This document shows positions 34,788 through 44,184 of a stretch of 64,000 nucleotides of DNA, piece by piece. How positions within the stretch are numbered: position 1 is the stretch's first letter; each line of letters begins with the position of its first letter. A model generated the notes under the pieces. It saw nothing but the letters and a program-made list of their open reading frames with translations, was not told the DNA's origin and made no database searches. Location: NCBI RefSeq assembly GCF_011008845.1, contig NZ_JAAIWM010000002.1, forward strand, positions 124,001-188,000. The letters run 5' to 3'. This DNA is from Bacillus mesophilus. Its GTDB lineage: Bacteria > Bacillota > Bacilli > Bacillales > SA4. The position numbers were made by a program, and so were the translations under genes.

Positions 34788-35062
34788 ATATTTCACCTCA
34801 ACTATGGTTTTATCCTACTTAACATTCTACGGAATAATATCAACATTGTAAAAAGCTCTACTTATATGCTTTATGCTTTAACTAGTGTTAGACTTACATA
34901 TCGTGTCGTTCCATTCCGCTACATTTATAAAAGCTTGGTAATTCAACAATATAAGCAAACATCCTTTTACAATAAGGACCCATATTTATATTTTGCCCGT
35001 TGATTTTTGCTCCAAACAACTCTGGATTATTATACAAAGCAAACTTGAAAGAAGAATTTTGT
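34788..35062. other. Intergenic region between resC and resD
   Basis: AT-rich stretch that should hold a resD promoter. A possible minus-strand TTACAA, 16 bases, TAGAAT lies near 34830-34852 but is not strong. No ORF with a ribosome site is seen. Confidence 0.35.
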
Positions 35063-35096
35063 AAAAAAAGCCTTCACGATGATGGTGAAGGCTTTT
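35063..35096 (-). terminator. Terminator of resABC
   Basis: Minus-strand hairpin AAGCCTTCACCATC / GATGGTGAAGGCTT-like (plus-strand AGCCTTCAC-GATGATG-GTGAAGGCT) followed by TTTTTTAC. Confidence 0.85.
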
Positions 35097-35132
35097 AAGT
35101 TCTATACTTGTACATAAGTTGATTGTACTTTA

Positions 35133-36320
35133 TTATGCATACGAATGTAAGCCTGCGATAACGAGGTTTACAACTATTAAGTTAAACATGATGATGACAA
35201 ATCCTAACACAGCTAACCACGCAGATTTTTCTCCATGCCATCCTTGAGATAAGCGCAGGTGAAGAAATGCTGCATAAAATAAGAAAGTAATTAAAGCCCA
35301 TACTTCTTTAGGGTCCCAGCCCCAAAATCTTGTCCAGGCAATTTGCGCCCATATCATTGCAAATATAAGTGCGCCTAAAGTAAAGATTGGAAACCCAATC
35401 GCTACCGAACGATACGTAATTTCATCAGCAATTTGCGGATTTACATTTTTGAGAAGCGGCTTAATTGAAGCTGCAATTCGTTTTCTTAGTATTAGTCTTA
35501 GTCCCCAGTATAATAGAAGACCAACTCCTAATGACCAAATCAGCGTATTTAATTTCTTAGGTGCACCTTCACCCTTCATCCAGCTAGGAGATTGAAAGAT
35601 CGGTTGCATCGCATCAGAACTGACATCCGCACTTGCAACTGGACCAACAATCGGTGGAAGTGTATAAACTAATTCAACCTCTTGATTAATATTAGGGTCC
35701 ATCCAAGTGTAGGTAGCTTCGTAGTTTGATAATGAGAATCCTACAGTAGCTGCAATAAATCCTACTACACTTAGAATACTATACATAATGATTTCTAACC
35801 AAAAAGTCTTCTTACTTTTAACATTTTGATCCACAACACGAATTAAATAAATAAGTCCCGATGCAAAACTCACCGCTAATACTGCTTCACCTAATGCTGC
35901 TGTAATAACGTGGATATGAAGCCAATCACTTTGAAGTGCCGGTATAAGTGGTGCTACATCACGAGGAAACATACTCGCATAAGCAATAATTAATATAGCG
36001 ACTGGTAAGGTAAATAATCCAAGTGCACTACTCTTATACATGAAAAATATCACGATAAATGCTAAAACAAGCATCATTCCAAAGAAGGTTGTAAATTCAA
36101 ACAGGTTACTTACAGGAGCATGTCCTGCAGCAATCCAGCGTAAAATAAAGTAACCAAATTGAGCAATAAATCCAATAATCGTGACAAAGATTCCTATTTT
36201 GCTCCATTTATTAATTTTCACTTCACTTTGCTTATCACGAATTGCCCCTCCAAAAAAGAAGGTCGCAACTAGATACAGCACAAATGCGGTGTATAGTAAA
36301 TTACTACTTAATTCAACCAT
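35133..36320 (-). CDS. resC: Cytochrome c biogenesis protein ResC (CcsA/CcsB type)
   Basis: A 395-residue polytopic membrane protein of the system II cytochrome c synthetase. The heme-handling tryptophan-rich motif is [16 protein letters not shown], and [10 protein letters not shown] provides one conserved histidine. It works with ResB to export heme and attach it to apocytochromes c. AGGAGGATATTAA precedes the ATG. Sixteen bases after resB. Confidence 0.94.
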   Translation of the reverse strand: MVELSSNLLYTAFVLYLVATFFFGGAIRDKQSEVKINKWSKIGIFVTIIGFIAQFGYFILRWIAAGHAPVSNLFEFTTFFGMMLVLAFIVIFFMYKSSALGLFTLPVAILIIAYASMFPRDVAPLIPALQSDWLHIHVITAALGEAVLAVSFASGLIYLIRVVDQNVKSKKTFWLEIIMYSILSVVGFIAATVGFSLSNYEATYTWMDPNINQEVELVYTLPPIVGPVASADVSSDAMQPIFQSPSWMKGEGAPKKLNTLIWSLGVGLLLYWGLRLILRKRIAASIKPLLKNVNPQIADEITYRSVAIGFPIFTLGALIFAMIWAQIAWTRFWGWDPKEVWALITFLFYAAFLHLRLSQGWHGEKSAWLAVLGFVIIMFNLIVVNLVIAGLHSYA

Positions 36321-36336
36321 TTAATATCCTCCTTTC

Positions 36337-37962
36337 TTAAGCAGTTGTCTGCTCTTCCGATTGATCCGCTGGGACAGTGACATCTGTTCCATCTAATACA
36401 ATCTCTAATTCCTTTTTAATACCAAACCAATTTTTGTTTGTATGTGCAGCAATCCAAATTTCATTATCTTGTTGATGAACCCAGATACGACGATGATTCC
36501 AATACATACCTTGAATGACACCAATCATAAAAATAGCTCCACCTATACCAAGAATCCAAAGTGTATAGTCTTTACGAACGGTAAGACCCGAAACATTTTT
36601 AACTTCGATTCCTGCAAACTGCATTTTATATTGATTTTCACCTAACGGCTCAATGTTCTCCTGTATAGCGACAAAACTAACTTCGCCTTCAGGTTTAGTA
36701 GGAGTAATCATATTAAAAACAAAAGCTGGATTATTAGGTACTTTGGATTTAGAAGCAGGGTTTCCATCATCATCAAAATAAAAATCTGCGAAATAACTAA
36801 TTAACTCTACGCTATAACCGTTTCCTAAATCATAATGAGTAGCTGGGTCTAAAAGATCTACCTTTAATGTCCCAAACTCCTCTTCTGTCCCTTTATCTAC
36901 TAGATTAAAAGACATGGAGTTAAATTCATTTAGTCTATAGTCAACTTGATAAAGTGCATATCCTTCATGCTTTAATGGCTCATTTACCTGGATAGCATGT
37001 TCTTTAATGACTTCTAGTTCTGGTTCAGCACCGTGGAGAATTTCACCCTTACGTTCATATAAAACTACATCTGTTTGATAGTTCTTTACAACCGAACCAA
37101 CTCGTTCAAGAGTAGCATTAAATACCTCGGGATCCTCTTCCTTATCATAAAATTCTACCTTAAAGGATTCGCTCTCCAAGTAGAATTTACCTTCTGTACC
37201 AGGAATAACTTCTGTTTCACCTTCTCTGATCCACAATACCTCATCAATATACATCTGTGGAACAAAACGCAACATAGCACCGATTAAAAAAATAATCAAT
37301 CCAACATGATTCACGTATGGGCCCCAACGAGAAAAACGATTTTTCTCCGCTAGTAAACTCCCTTCTTCCTTCCTCACATTGTACTTGCGTTTTTTGAGAT
37401 TTTCTTCAACTTTTTGGAATGCTTCAGCTTGCTGAGATTGAAATTCTGTTTTTCCAAAGATGCGTTGACGCTTTAAGAAACCAGCATGTCTGATGACACC
37501 TTGGTTTTGAAGTGCACGATACAAAGGAACCACACGATCTATAGAACAAATAACTAATGAAATCCCAATTGAAGCAATCAGAATTAAATACCACCATGAG
37601 CCATATAGATCATTAAATCCGAGTGAATAATAAAGCTGGCCTGTCCAGCCATACTGATCTTTGTAAAATTCACTGGGTGTTACGTTCGGTGGAATATACA
37701 TTTCTTGAGGATAGATTGTTCCTAAAGAAGATGCGGCTAGTGTAATAACAATTAGCCAAACTCCTACTTTTACAGAAGAAAAGAAATTCCAGATTTTATC
37801 AACGATAGATTTTTTGTAGGTCTGTGACCTTCTAGCACTACCGTCGTAACGCATATCTAATAATTTTTCTGGTTCTTTGTCTACTTGTGGCTTTCCGCAG
37901 GATTCGCATAAAACAGTCCCCTGCGGATTAACGTGACCACATTCACATTTTACGTTCTCCAT
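36337..37962 (-). CDS. resB: Cytochrome c biogenesis protein ResB
   Basis: A 541-residue membrane protein. Residues 1-25 are a short zinc-ribbon-like segment with two CxxC-type pairs (CECGH, CESCGKP), which B. subtilis ResB also has. Membrane segments follow at about 65-85, 120-140 and 215-235, then a large extracytoplasmic domain and a last membrane segment near 465-485. Partner of ResC in system II. ATG at 37962 has AGGTGAGGAGA upstream and gives about the B. subtilis length. Confidence 0.94.
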   Translation of the reverse strand: MENVKCECGHVNPQGTVLCESCGKPQVDKEPEKLLDMRYDGSARRSQTYKKSIVDKIWNFFSSVKVGVWLIVITLAASSLGTIYPQEMYIPPNVTPSEFYKDQYGWTGQLYYSLGFNDLYGSWWYLILIASIGISLVICSIDRVVPLYRALQNQGVIRHAGFLKRQRIFGKTEFQSQQAEAFQKVEENLKKRKYNVRKEEGSLLAEKNRFSRWGPYVNHVGLIIFLIGAMLRFVPQMYIDEVLWIREGETEVIPGTEGKFYLESESFKVEFYDKEEDPEVFNATLERVGSVVKNYQTDVVLYERKGEILHGAEPELEVIKEHAIQVNEPLKHEGYALYQVDYRLNEFNSMSFNLVDKGTEEEFGTLKVDLLDPATHYDLGNGYSVELISYFADFYFDDDGNPASKSKVPNNPAFVFNMITPTKPEGEVSFVAIQENIEPLGENQYKMQFAGIEVKNVSGLTVRKDYTLWILGIGGAIFMIGVIQGMYWNHRRIWVHQQDNEIWIAAHTNKNWFGIKKELEIVLDGTDVTVPADQSEEQTTA

Positions 37963-37982
37963 TCTCCTCACCTACTTGTCAG

Positions 37983-38504
37983 TTACGGTTTAATCCGATT
38001 CATATGTTCATAAACCATCTTTTCTGTCATGGATCCTGATATGATGTCAACAACCTTACCATTTTTATCTATTAAGAATGTTGTTGGGATTGGTTTAACG
38101 CCGTAAGCATTGAGCACTTGAGTGCCTTTATCTACAGGAACTGGAAACGTCAAATTATATCGATCAACAAACTTTTGAATAACAATGGGTGCTTCATCCA
38201 CATTTATAGCTAAAATTTCTACACCTTGGTCTTTAAATTGCTTGTACTGATTTTCCATATATGGCATTTCTCTTTCACAAGGCTTACAATATGTTCCCCA
38301 GAAGTTTAAGAAGACACCTTTTCCTCTATAGCTCTCGAGTTCATACTCATTTCCCTCAAGGTCCTTAAGCAGAAAATTAGGAGCAGTGCTTCCAACCTTC
38401 ACCTTTTCCTTACTAGTGAAAAAGTTTGCATATAAGGTATATCCTAATGCGCTTGCAAGTACAAGTAAAATAATGGTTCTAAGCAGAAGTCGTTTTTTCT
38501 TCAT
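37983..38504 (-). CDS. resA: Membrane-anchored thiol-disulfide oxidoreductase ResA
   Basis: A 173-residue extracytoplasmic thioredoxin-fold protein with an N-terminal anchor (LLLRTIILLVLASALGY). The active site is FWGTYCKPCEREMP, a CxxC that reduces the heme-binding cysteines of apocytochrome c. The conserved acidic residue in LAINVDEAP is also present. ATG at 38504 is chosen because AAAGGGAGAG lies just upstream and family length agrees. First gene of resABC. Confidence 0.94.
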   Translation of the reverse strand: MKKKRLLLRTIILLVLASALGYTLYANFFTSKEKVKVGSTAPNFLLKDLEGNEYELESYRGKGVFLNFWGTYCKPCEREMPYMENQYKQFKDQGVEILAINVDEAPIVIQKFVDRYNLTFPVPVDKGTQVLNAYGVKPIPTTFLIDKNGKVVDIISGSMTEKMVYEHMNRIKP

Positions 38505-38709
38505 ACATACTCTCCCTTTTCCTCTTAGAAATTTGGCTAGTTCAAGCTTATATGTAAATAAAAGAATTTTCATAAATAAACCTGAATTCAGCTAAGAAAA
38601 AAAGTAAATTTCTTTTATATTGTACAATCGACTTAATTATAGCATTCTGTCTATAAATAACCGAATCTAGAATATGAATCTTATGTGACAAATATCATTG
38701 CCAACGGTA

Positions 38710-39441
38710 CTATTTTCTAGTTTTTGCCTGTGATTGTGCTCTCAATTGTTTCACTTCATGTGGTGAAAGCTCCCTAGACTCTCCAGGAGTTAAACCATGA
38801 AGTGTAATAAACCCATACTGCTCCCTTTTTAATTTAATAACCGGACAGCCAATTGCATCAAACATCCTTCTAACCTGTCTATTTCGACCTTCATGAATGA
38901 TAATCTGGATGATGGATGTATTTTTCTTTTTATCAGATGAAATAAGTTTCGTCTTAGCTGGAGCAGTGATCCCGTCCTCTAATTTAACCCCAGTAGCAAG
39001 TAGCCTTAGCTGTTCTCTAGTAGGCATGCCCTTTACTTTAGCAATATAGACCTTATCCACTTCATGCTTAGGGTGCATGAGTGTGTTTGCAAAATCACCA
39101 TCATTTGTAAGTAAAAGTACTCCAGATGTATCATAATCTAACCTTCCGATAGGATAGATTCGTTCTTTAAGAAGTGGGAAGAAATCGGTTACTACCTTTC
39201 TCCCTTTATCATCAGATACACTAGAGATGACTCCAGTTGGTTTATATAATAAGTAATAAACAGGTTGTTCTCTCTCTAGAGGAATCCCATTTACTTCTAC
39301 CTTGTCATTAGAAGACACCTTTGTCCCTAATTCTTTTATAACTTTTCCATTAACCGTTACTCTACCTTGTGCAATTAATTCTTCAGCTTTTCTTCTTGAT
39401 GACACACCCGCTTGAGCGATCACCTTTTGTAAACGTTCCAT
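38710..39441 (-). CDS. rluB: 23S rRNA pseudouridine synthase RluB
   Basis: A 243-residue RsuA/RluB-family enzyme. An S4 RNA-binding domain comes first (MERLQKVIAQAGVSSRRKAEE core), then the catalytic domain with the aspartate in IGRLDYDTSGVLLLTNDG. It modifies uridine in 23S rRNA helix 90. ATG at 39441 is preferred (GAGGTGAATACA upstream). About 200 bases upstream of resA on the same strand, as in B. subtilis. Confidence 0.93.
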   Translation of the reverse strand: MERLQKVIAQAGVSSRRKAEELIAQGRVTVNGKVIKELGTKVSSNDKVEVNGIPLEREQPVYYLLYKPTGVISSVSDDKGRKVVTDFFPLLKERIYPIGRLDYDTSGVLLLTNDGDFANTLMHPKHEVDKVYIAKVKGMPTREQLRLLATGVKLEDGITAPAKTKLISSDKKKNTSIIQIIIHEGRNRQVRRMFDAIGCPVIKLKREQYGFITLHGLTPGESRELSPHEVKQLRAQSQAKTRK

Positions 39442-39565
39442 TGTATTCACCTCATTCTACATATTATCTTTTCCTTGTCGAATAAACAAGAAGCATGATT
39501 TTTTTAAAGGTTGTTTTTGTAATCTTTGATACTTTTTTAACCTAATTCGCAATAATACTTGGCCC

Positions 39566-39690
39566 GTTGATTTCCTCTGCAGGCACTTGCTTTCCGCGGG
39601 GAGGGACGTGAGCCTCCTCGGCTTTGCCTGCGGGGTCTCACGCTTCCCTCTATTTCCCGCAGGAGTCAAGTGCCTTACGCTCCAATCAAC
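39566..39690 (+). repeat. GC-rich palindromic intergenic repeat, copy 3
   Basis: The best preserved copy. Outer arms GTTGATT...GGCACTTG pair with CAAGTGCC...AATCAAC. The middle has CTTTCCGCGGG, GTGAGCCTCCTCG, CGGGGTCTCAC and CCCGCAGGAGTC. The rest of the 439-base gap between rluB and spmB holds only AT-rich sequence and the spmB terminator. Confidence 0.85.
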
Positions 39691-39833
39691 TCCATATTAT
39701 TAAAAAGTTATTCAAAACTAACCACCCTTTAAAACTAGCTTATTGGTAAGATGAGACACGAAGCAGAATATAGCTATGTAGTTATTCATAGCCAATTACT
39801 AAGAAATTTATATATTTTTAGTTAGTTTAATAC

Positions 39834-39866
39834 AAAAAAAAACACCCCATCTGAGGTGTTTAAAAA
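39834..39866 (-). terminator. Terminator of dacB-spmA-spmB
   Basis: Minus-strand hairpin AAACACCTCA / TGGGGTGTTT followed by a run of eight T. Confidence 0.85.
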
Positions 39867-39880
39867 TATCGTTATAATGA

Positions 39881-40411
39881 TTAACCAAAAACAAGTGTAA
39901 CAACAACTAGAGCGGCGATGATTCCTACTAGGTCTGCTAACAATCCTATTTTAAGGGCATCTCCCATTTTCTTGATTCCCACTGCTCCGAAGTATACCGT
40001 TAGCACATAGAATGTGGTATCCGTACTTCCTTGTAAGGTAGAGGCTAGTCTACCGAGAAACGAATCTGGTCCGTAGGTGCTGATAATATCACTAGTTAAT
40101 CCAAGTGCTGCTGTCCCTGAGATCGGACGAATTAACGCTAACGGAACAATTTCAACCGGAATGCCAATCATCGTAAAAAATGGTTTCATTAAGCCTGTAA
40201 AGTATTCCATCGCACCTGAAGCACGAAAAATAGAGATCGCTACTAACATCCCAACTAAATAAGGGATAATCGAAAATGCTATGTTTAAACCATCTTTTCC
40301 ACCTTCTACAAAGCTTTCATAGGTAGGTACCTTCTTAAATGTACCATACAACAAAATAAAACCTATGATTAAAGGAATGAGCCATAGAGAAACCGTTGAT
40401 ATAATACTCAT
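39881..40411 (-). CDS. spmB: Spore maturation protein SpmB
   Basis: A 176-residue membrane protein of the nucleoside-recognition (Gate) family (GGKDGLNIAFSIIPYLVGM, RPISGTAALGLTSDI). With SpmA it is needed for normal spore core dehydration and heat resistance. It overlaps spmA by four bases and is co-transcribed with dacB, the B. subtilis order. Confidence 0.93.
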   Translation of the reverse strand: MSIISTVSLWLIPLIIGFILLYGTFKKVPTYESFVEGGKDGLNIAFSIIPYLVGMLVAISIFRASGAMEYFTGLMKPFFTMIGIPVEIVPLALIRPISGTAALGLTSDIISTYGPDSFLGRLASTLQGSTDTTFYVLTVYFGAVGIKKMGDALKIGLLADLVGIIAALVVVTLVFG

Positions 40412-41007
40412 TTACGATTCCCCTCCTTCCTTACTCGTCGATAATAAAAGAATCGATCAATTAACACAGCTCCAATGGTTGATAGAAAGGTAGCTACTAG
40501 AGTTGTTCCTACAATTTCAGTTGGGTTGGCAGAGTCATACTGCATACGTATAGCTATAACCGTTGTAGGGATCAACGTTAAGCTTGATGTATTAATAGCT
40601 AAAAACGTAATCATGGAGCGACTTGCCTTATCACTACCTCCATTAAGCTCTCGCAATTGTTCCATGGCTTTAATTCCCATTGGTGTTGCTGCGTTACCTA
40701 AACCAAACATGTTAGCAATCATATTTGAAAGTATATATCCCATCGCTGGATGCTTAATTGGAACTTCCGGAAACAAGCGACGTACAATCGGTTGAAAAAG
40801 CTTGGCAAGTGATTCTAGTAATCCAGCATTCTGAGCGATTTTCATCAGCCCTAGCCAGAATACTAGAATACTTATAAAGCCTATACAAATCGTAACTGCT
40901 TCTTTGGCACCTGTGAAAACCGCTTCATTTACCTGCTCCATCGTTCCATTAAACATGGCAAATACAATTCCTACAACGGTTAATAGCATCCAAATAATAT
41001 TAACCAT
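40408..41007 (-). CDS. spmA: Spore maturation protein SpmA
   Basis: A 199-residue membrane protein with Gate-family segments (GAKEAVTICIGFISILVFWLG, NMIANMFGLGNAATPMG). Acts with SpmB in spore dehydration. The start ATG lies within the last codons of dacB, so translation is coupled. Confidence 0.93.
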   Translation of the reverse strand: MVNIIWMLLTVVGIVFAMFNGTMEQVNEAVFTGAKEAVTICIGFISILVFWLGLMKIAQNAGLLESLAKLFQPIVRRLFPEVPIKHPAMGYILSNMIANMFGLGNAATPMGIKAMEQLRELNGGSDKASRSMITFLAINTSSLTLIPTTVIAIRMQYDSANPTEIVGTTLVATFLSTIGAVLIDRFFYYRRVRKEGNRK

Positions 41008-42157
41008 GTAAATCTACACCTAAAAAGGAGAAAAATAGGCTCTTAAATAAATCCAACAATGACTTTTTAGGAGCCGGCATGTCTTCTGTTTCAAAGAATA
41101 CAGCTTCCTCACCAATGATATCTTCTCCTAGATATACAAGCGTTTTACCAACTGGAACAGGTATATCCTCTGGTGTCTTCCACTTCGATTCATCCGGTTT
41201 TAAAAGTTTAACTTCAACACGAATTGAGTCTTTTTCATCACCTGTCACAGGATAAACAAAGTCGTGACTATAATAAACCTTACTTTCATAAAAGGGATTA
41301 TCCAGCTTTGATAACGTTCCTTGTTTTAGGACTTTGACTAAATTAAAATGATCGAAGCCGAATTCAAACATGGCTATATGGTCGTTCCAATCACCAGAAG
41401 CATTTAAGGTTACAGCTATTAAGTTCATTCCATCTTTGGAAGCGGTAGAGACCAAGGTACGTTTAGCTCGCTTGGTGTAACCTGTTTTTCCTCCAGTTGA
41501 ATTAGAATATAACCCGGTTAGTAATTTATTTTTATTTTTCCATATACGGTCCCACTTCTCTTCTGGATGTGGAGAACGATATACTTTGGTCCCAGATATC
41601 TCACGGTACTTCTCGTTTTGCATCGCATACCGTGTTAACAAGGCCATGTCATAGGCAGTAGAATAATGCTCTTCATGATCGTCCAAACCATGTGGGTTTG
41701 CAAACACACTGTTTTTCATCCCAATTTCTTCTGCCTTTTGGTTCATCATATACACAAAGCCATCTAAACTTCCTCCAACATGTTCAGCAATGGCTACTGC
41801 TGAATCATTACCAGACCTTAACATAAGTCCATAAACTAGATCTTCTAACTTAATCTTTTCACCTGCCACTAAGTATAAGGAAGATCCTTCTGTCCCCTCA
41901 GCATTCTTACTCACCTTAACTTTTTCATCCATCTTGCCTGATTCAATAGCTAGAATAGCCGTCATAATCTTCGTAATACTAGCAATCCTTCTTACCTCAT
42001 GCTCCTGCTTCCCAAAAAAGACTCTTCCGGATTCCTGCTCAATCACGATAGCACTATGAGCACTGACACTAGGTGCCGCTAACGCCTTATTTGTTGGAAA
42101 TAGTGAAATAAAAAAAGACAAAAGTAATATGTATATGAGCGATGTCCGTAACCTCAT
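41000..42157 (-). CDS. dacB: D-alanyl-D-alanine carboxypeptidase DacB (PBP5*)
   Basis: A 385-residue exported penicillin-binding protein that trims peptide side chains of spore cortex peptidoglycan. A signal peptide (LIYILLLSFFISLFPTNKALA) precedes the catalytic motifs SITK (serine nucleophile), SGN and KTGYT. It heads the dacB-spmA-spmB sporulation operon. ATG at 42157 is preferred because GGGGGG lies seven bases before it. The TTG six bases upstream is too close. Confidence 0.94.
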   Translation of the reverse strand: MRLRTSLIYILLLSFFISLFPTNKALAAPSVSAHSAIVIEQESGRVFFGKQEHEVRRIASITKIMTAILAIESGKMDEKVKVSKNAEGTEGSSLYLVAGEKIKLEDLVYGLMLRSGNDSAVAIAEHVGGSLDGFVYMMNQKAEEIGMKNSVFANPHGLDDHEEHYSTAYDMALLTRYAMQNEKYREISGTKVYRSPHPEEKWDRIWKNKNKLLTGLYSNSTGGKTGYTKRAKRTLVSTASKDGMNLIAVTLNASGDWNDHIAMFEFGFDHFNLVKVLKQGTLSKLDNPFYESKVYYSHDFVYPVTGDEKDSIRVEVKLLKPDESKWKTPEDIPVPVGKTLVYLGEDIIGEEAVFFETEDMPAPKKSLLDLFKSLFFSFLGVDLHG

Positions 42158-42252
42158 CTGCAATCCCCCCGCTTTTTTCCCTGTTTTTGTACAAGTTTAT
42201 GCAGGACCTGTCCAGATATGATGAAAATTTTATTAGAATACACAAGTGCATT

Positions 42253-42284
42253 TAAAAAGTCCTTCATCACTCCGATGAAGGACC
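42253..42284 (-). terminator. Terminator of the superoxide dismutase gene
   Basis: Minus-strand hairpin GGTCCTTCATC / GATGAAGGACT followed by TTTTTAAA. Confidence 0.85.
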
Positions 42285-42297
42285 AAGCTTAATTTAT

Positions 42298-43191
42298 TTA
42301 GAATGACTTCCATTTTAATTTGGATGCTTGTGCAAATCTATTCTCCACTTCATCCCAATTGACGACATTCCACCAGTTTGAAACGTACTCTGCACGGTCC
42401 GCTTGATACTGAAGGTAGTAAGCATGCTCCCACACATCTAGCACTAAAAGTGGAATGGTATCCCACTGTGTCATTAATTGATGCTTTTCAGTTTGGAGGA
42501 TCTCAAGTCTATGTGATCTTGGTGACCAAACCAGTAAGGCCCAGCCTACACCTTCTACTTTTTTAGCTGCTTCTGTGAAGTGTTCTTTAAATTGTTCAAA
42601 ACTACCAAAGTCCTTCTTTATTTGTCCCAATAGGCTACCACCTGGTGTACCACCCCCGTTGGGTTTCATGACAAACCAGAAGATGGAATGCAAGTAATGA
42701 CCAGAACCGTGAAAGGCAGCTTCTCTTTCCCAGTGCTTAAGTAAATCATAATTATTTGTAAACCTTGCTTTCTCCATCATTTTTTCTGCTTTATTTAATC
42801 CTTCTACGTAGCTTTTATGATGAGTATCATGATGAAGTTTCATGATTTCTTTAGAGATGTATGGCTCTAATGCGTCGTATGAATATGGCAATGGTGGCAA
42901 GGTATGCTCTCCAATTGGGACTCTTTGAGTTGTCTTGTTTCGATCTCCATTAAATAAGTGTTGTGCTTGTTGAAATAAAGATGCTACCAGTTCTTTAACT
43001 TCTTCTATAGCCTCTTCAGTGATGGGATTGTTGTTAGTTACTTCATCAACCTTCGATAGAAGAAAAGTTAATTCTTGATCTAGTTCTAAAAACGGCTCTG
43101 CTGTCAGGCTATGTTCTTCTAATAATAGTTTTACTCCGATTGCCCACTTGGCTACTTCCTCGAAGTAGACCATGTATTTTTGCTGTTCCAT
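42298..43191 (-). CDS. sodF: Fe/Mn superoxide dismutase with N-terminal extension (SodF-like)
   Basis: A 297-residue protein. The first 95 residues are an extra helical segment not found in standard dismutases. The rest is a full Fe/Mn-SOD with metal ligands in KLHHDTHHKSYV, AAFHGSGHYLHS and DVWEHAYYLQY. B. subtilis SodF has a similar extension. It turns superoxide into peroxide and oxygen, and the metal cannot be decided here. It is a single gene inserted between dacB and ypuI, divergent from a DUF2935 gene. Confidence 0.88.
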   Translation of the reverse strand: MEQQKYMVYFEEVAKWAIGVKLLLEEHSLTAEPFLELDQELTFLLSKVDEVTNNNPITEEAIEEVKELVASLFQQAQHLFNGDRNKTTQRVPIGEHTLPPLPYSYDALEPYISKEIMKLHHDTHHKSYVEGLNKAEKMMEKARFTNNYDLLKHWEREAAFHGSGHYLHSIFWFVMKPNGGGTPGGSLLGQIKKDFGSFEQFKEHFTEAAKKVEGVGWALLVWSPRSHRLEILQTEKHQLMTQWDTIPLLVLDVWEHAYYLQYQADRAEYVSNWWNVVNWDEVENRFAQASKLKWKSF

Positions 43192-43313
43192 TTTATTTTA
43201 TCCCTCCCTCAATACTTCCCCACTATGATATGGTTCTCCTGGATAAAAGTGACATTAGGACATACATGGAAATAAATTGCTGAACATAAGATGAAGGGGA
43301 AGGAGGAGGATGG

Positions 43314-44123
43314 GTGAAAACTTATAAAGAAACCGCTTCTTTTGAACTGCAATTTTGGCTCCAGGTTCTTGGAGATCACGGTAGGTTTATTCGTGATTCA
43401 TTGAGCCCTTCAGAAACAAGACATATTGAGACTGCTAAAGATTTTATCCAGTTATTCGATCAGTTGCTAGCTGATTCTAGAAAGGCTCACTCTGAAGCTG
43501 TGTTACGTGAACTATCAGTACTGGCAGAAAACGCGGGGAAGGAGCTAAGGGAATTTAAGCTATTACTCCTTGAAAAACTATTAATGAAGGAGGTATCCAT
43601 TTCATTACCACCTTCATTTTTAAATCACATGGTTAACGAACTTGAAGAGTTTCTAAGGGTACTAACTTATTTAACCAATCAGCAAATACCCGACCCTGTA
43701 CATCCCTTACATCATGATTTATTGTGGTTATTAGATGCAGCTGGGCATGCTGGTGCAATTGACGCAAAACTAGATCGAGTAGAAAAAGATCTCAAACAAA
43801 AAAGTGAGATGTTTACTAAGCAATTTGAAGATTTCTACTTGAAAGCAGTAGAAATGGCTGGATATTTACGTACCAATCTAGCTAGTTTCCCGGCACTAGC
43901 TCGTTTTCACCATGAAATTGATTTAGAGTTTACAATTTTTAAAGCATTTTTACGAGAAATCGAGGAGCTTGAATTAACAGGGCAAACATTAAGTGTTCTA
44001 ACGCCACTTATGGCGGATCATATGGCTAGAGAAGAATGCTATTACTTAACGAAGCTTGCTGAGTCAACTGAGGTCGTGAAATCTCCTAATTGTGATCCAA
44101 CCAAACCAAGAACAAAAAGTTAA
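43314..44123 (+). CDS. DUF2935 family protein
   Basis: A 269-residue helical protein built of two similar four-helix-type halves with FWLQVLGDHGRFIRDSL at the start of the first and FHHEIDLEFTIFKAFLREIEE in the second, plus MADHMAREECYYL near the end. Histidine and glutamate positions suggest metal binding. Function unknown. The family is common in Bacillus and Clostridium, often linked to sporulation. GTG start at 43314 has AAGGAGGAGG upstream. Divergent from sodF. Confidence 0.8.
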   Translation: MKTYKETASFELQFWLQVLGDHGRFIRDSLSPSETRHIETAKDFIQLFDQLLADSRKAHSEAVLRELSVLAENAGKELREFKLLLLEKLLMKEVSISLPPSFLNHMVNELEEFLRVLTYLTNQQIPDPVHPLHHDLLWLLDAAGHAGAIDAKLDRVEKDLKQKSEMFTKQFEDFYLKAVEMAGYLRTNLASFPALARFHHEIDLEFTIFKAFLREIEELELTGQTLSVLTPLMADHMAREECYYLTKLAESTEVVKSPNCDPTKPRTKS

Positions 44124-44132
44124 CAGAATTAA

Positions 44133-44177
44133 ATAAACTAACCGTTTGTAGAGTGCTCATTCAAACGGTTAGTTTAT
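44133..44177. terminator. Bidirectional terminator after the DUF2935 gene
   Basis: Stem AAACTAACCGTTTG / CAAACGGTTAGTTT with a 14-base loop, between two converging genes. Confidence 0.8.
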
Positions 44178-44184
44178 ATCTTCT

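Noticed and set aside
34779..35003. 74-codon plus-strand ORF between resD and resC
   Set aside because: AT-rich chance reading without a ribosome site.
38684..38699. TGTGA-N6-TCATT, Fnr-like half palindrome between rluB and resA
   Set aside because: Second half matches poorly and it lies about 180 bases upstream of resA. Too weak to call a regulator site.
39457..39669. 70-codon minus-strand ORF
   Set aside because: It is a chance reading through the GC-rich palindromic repeat.
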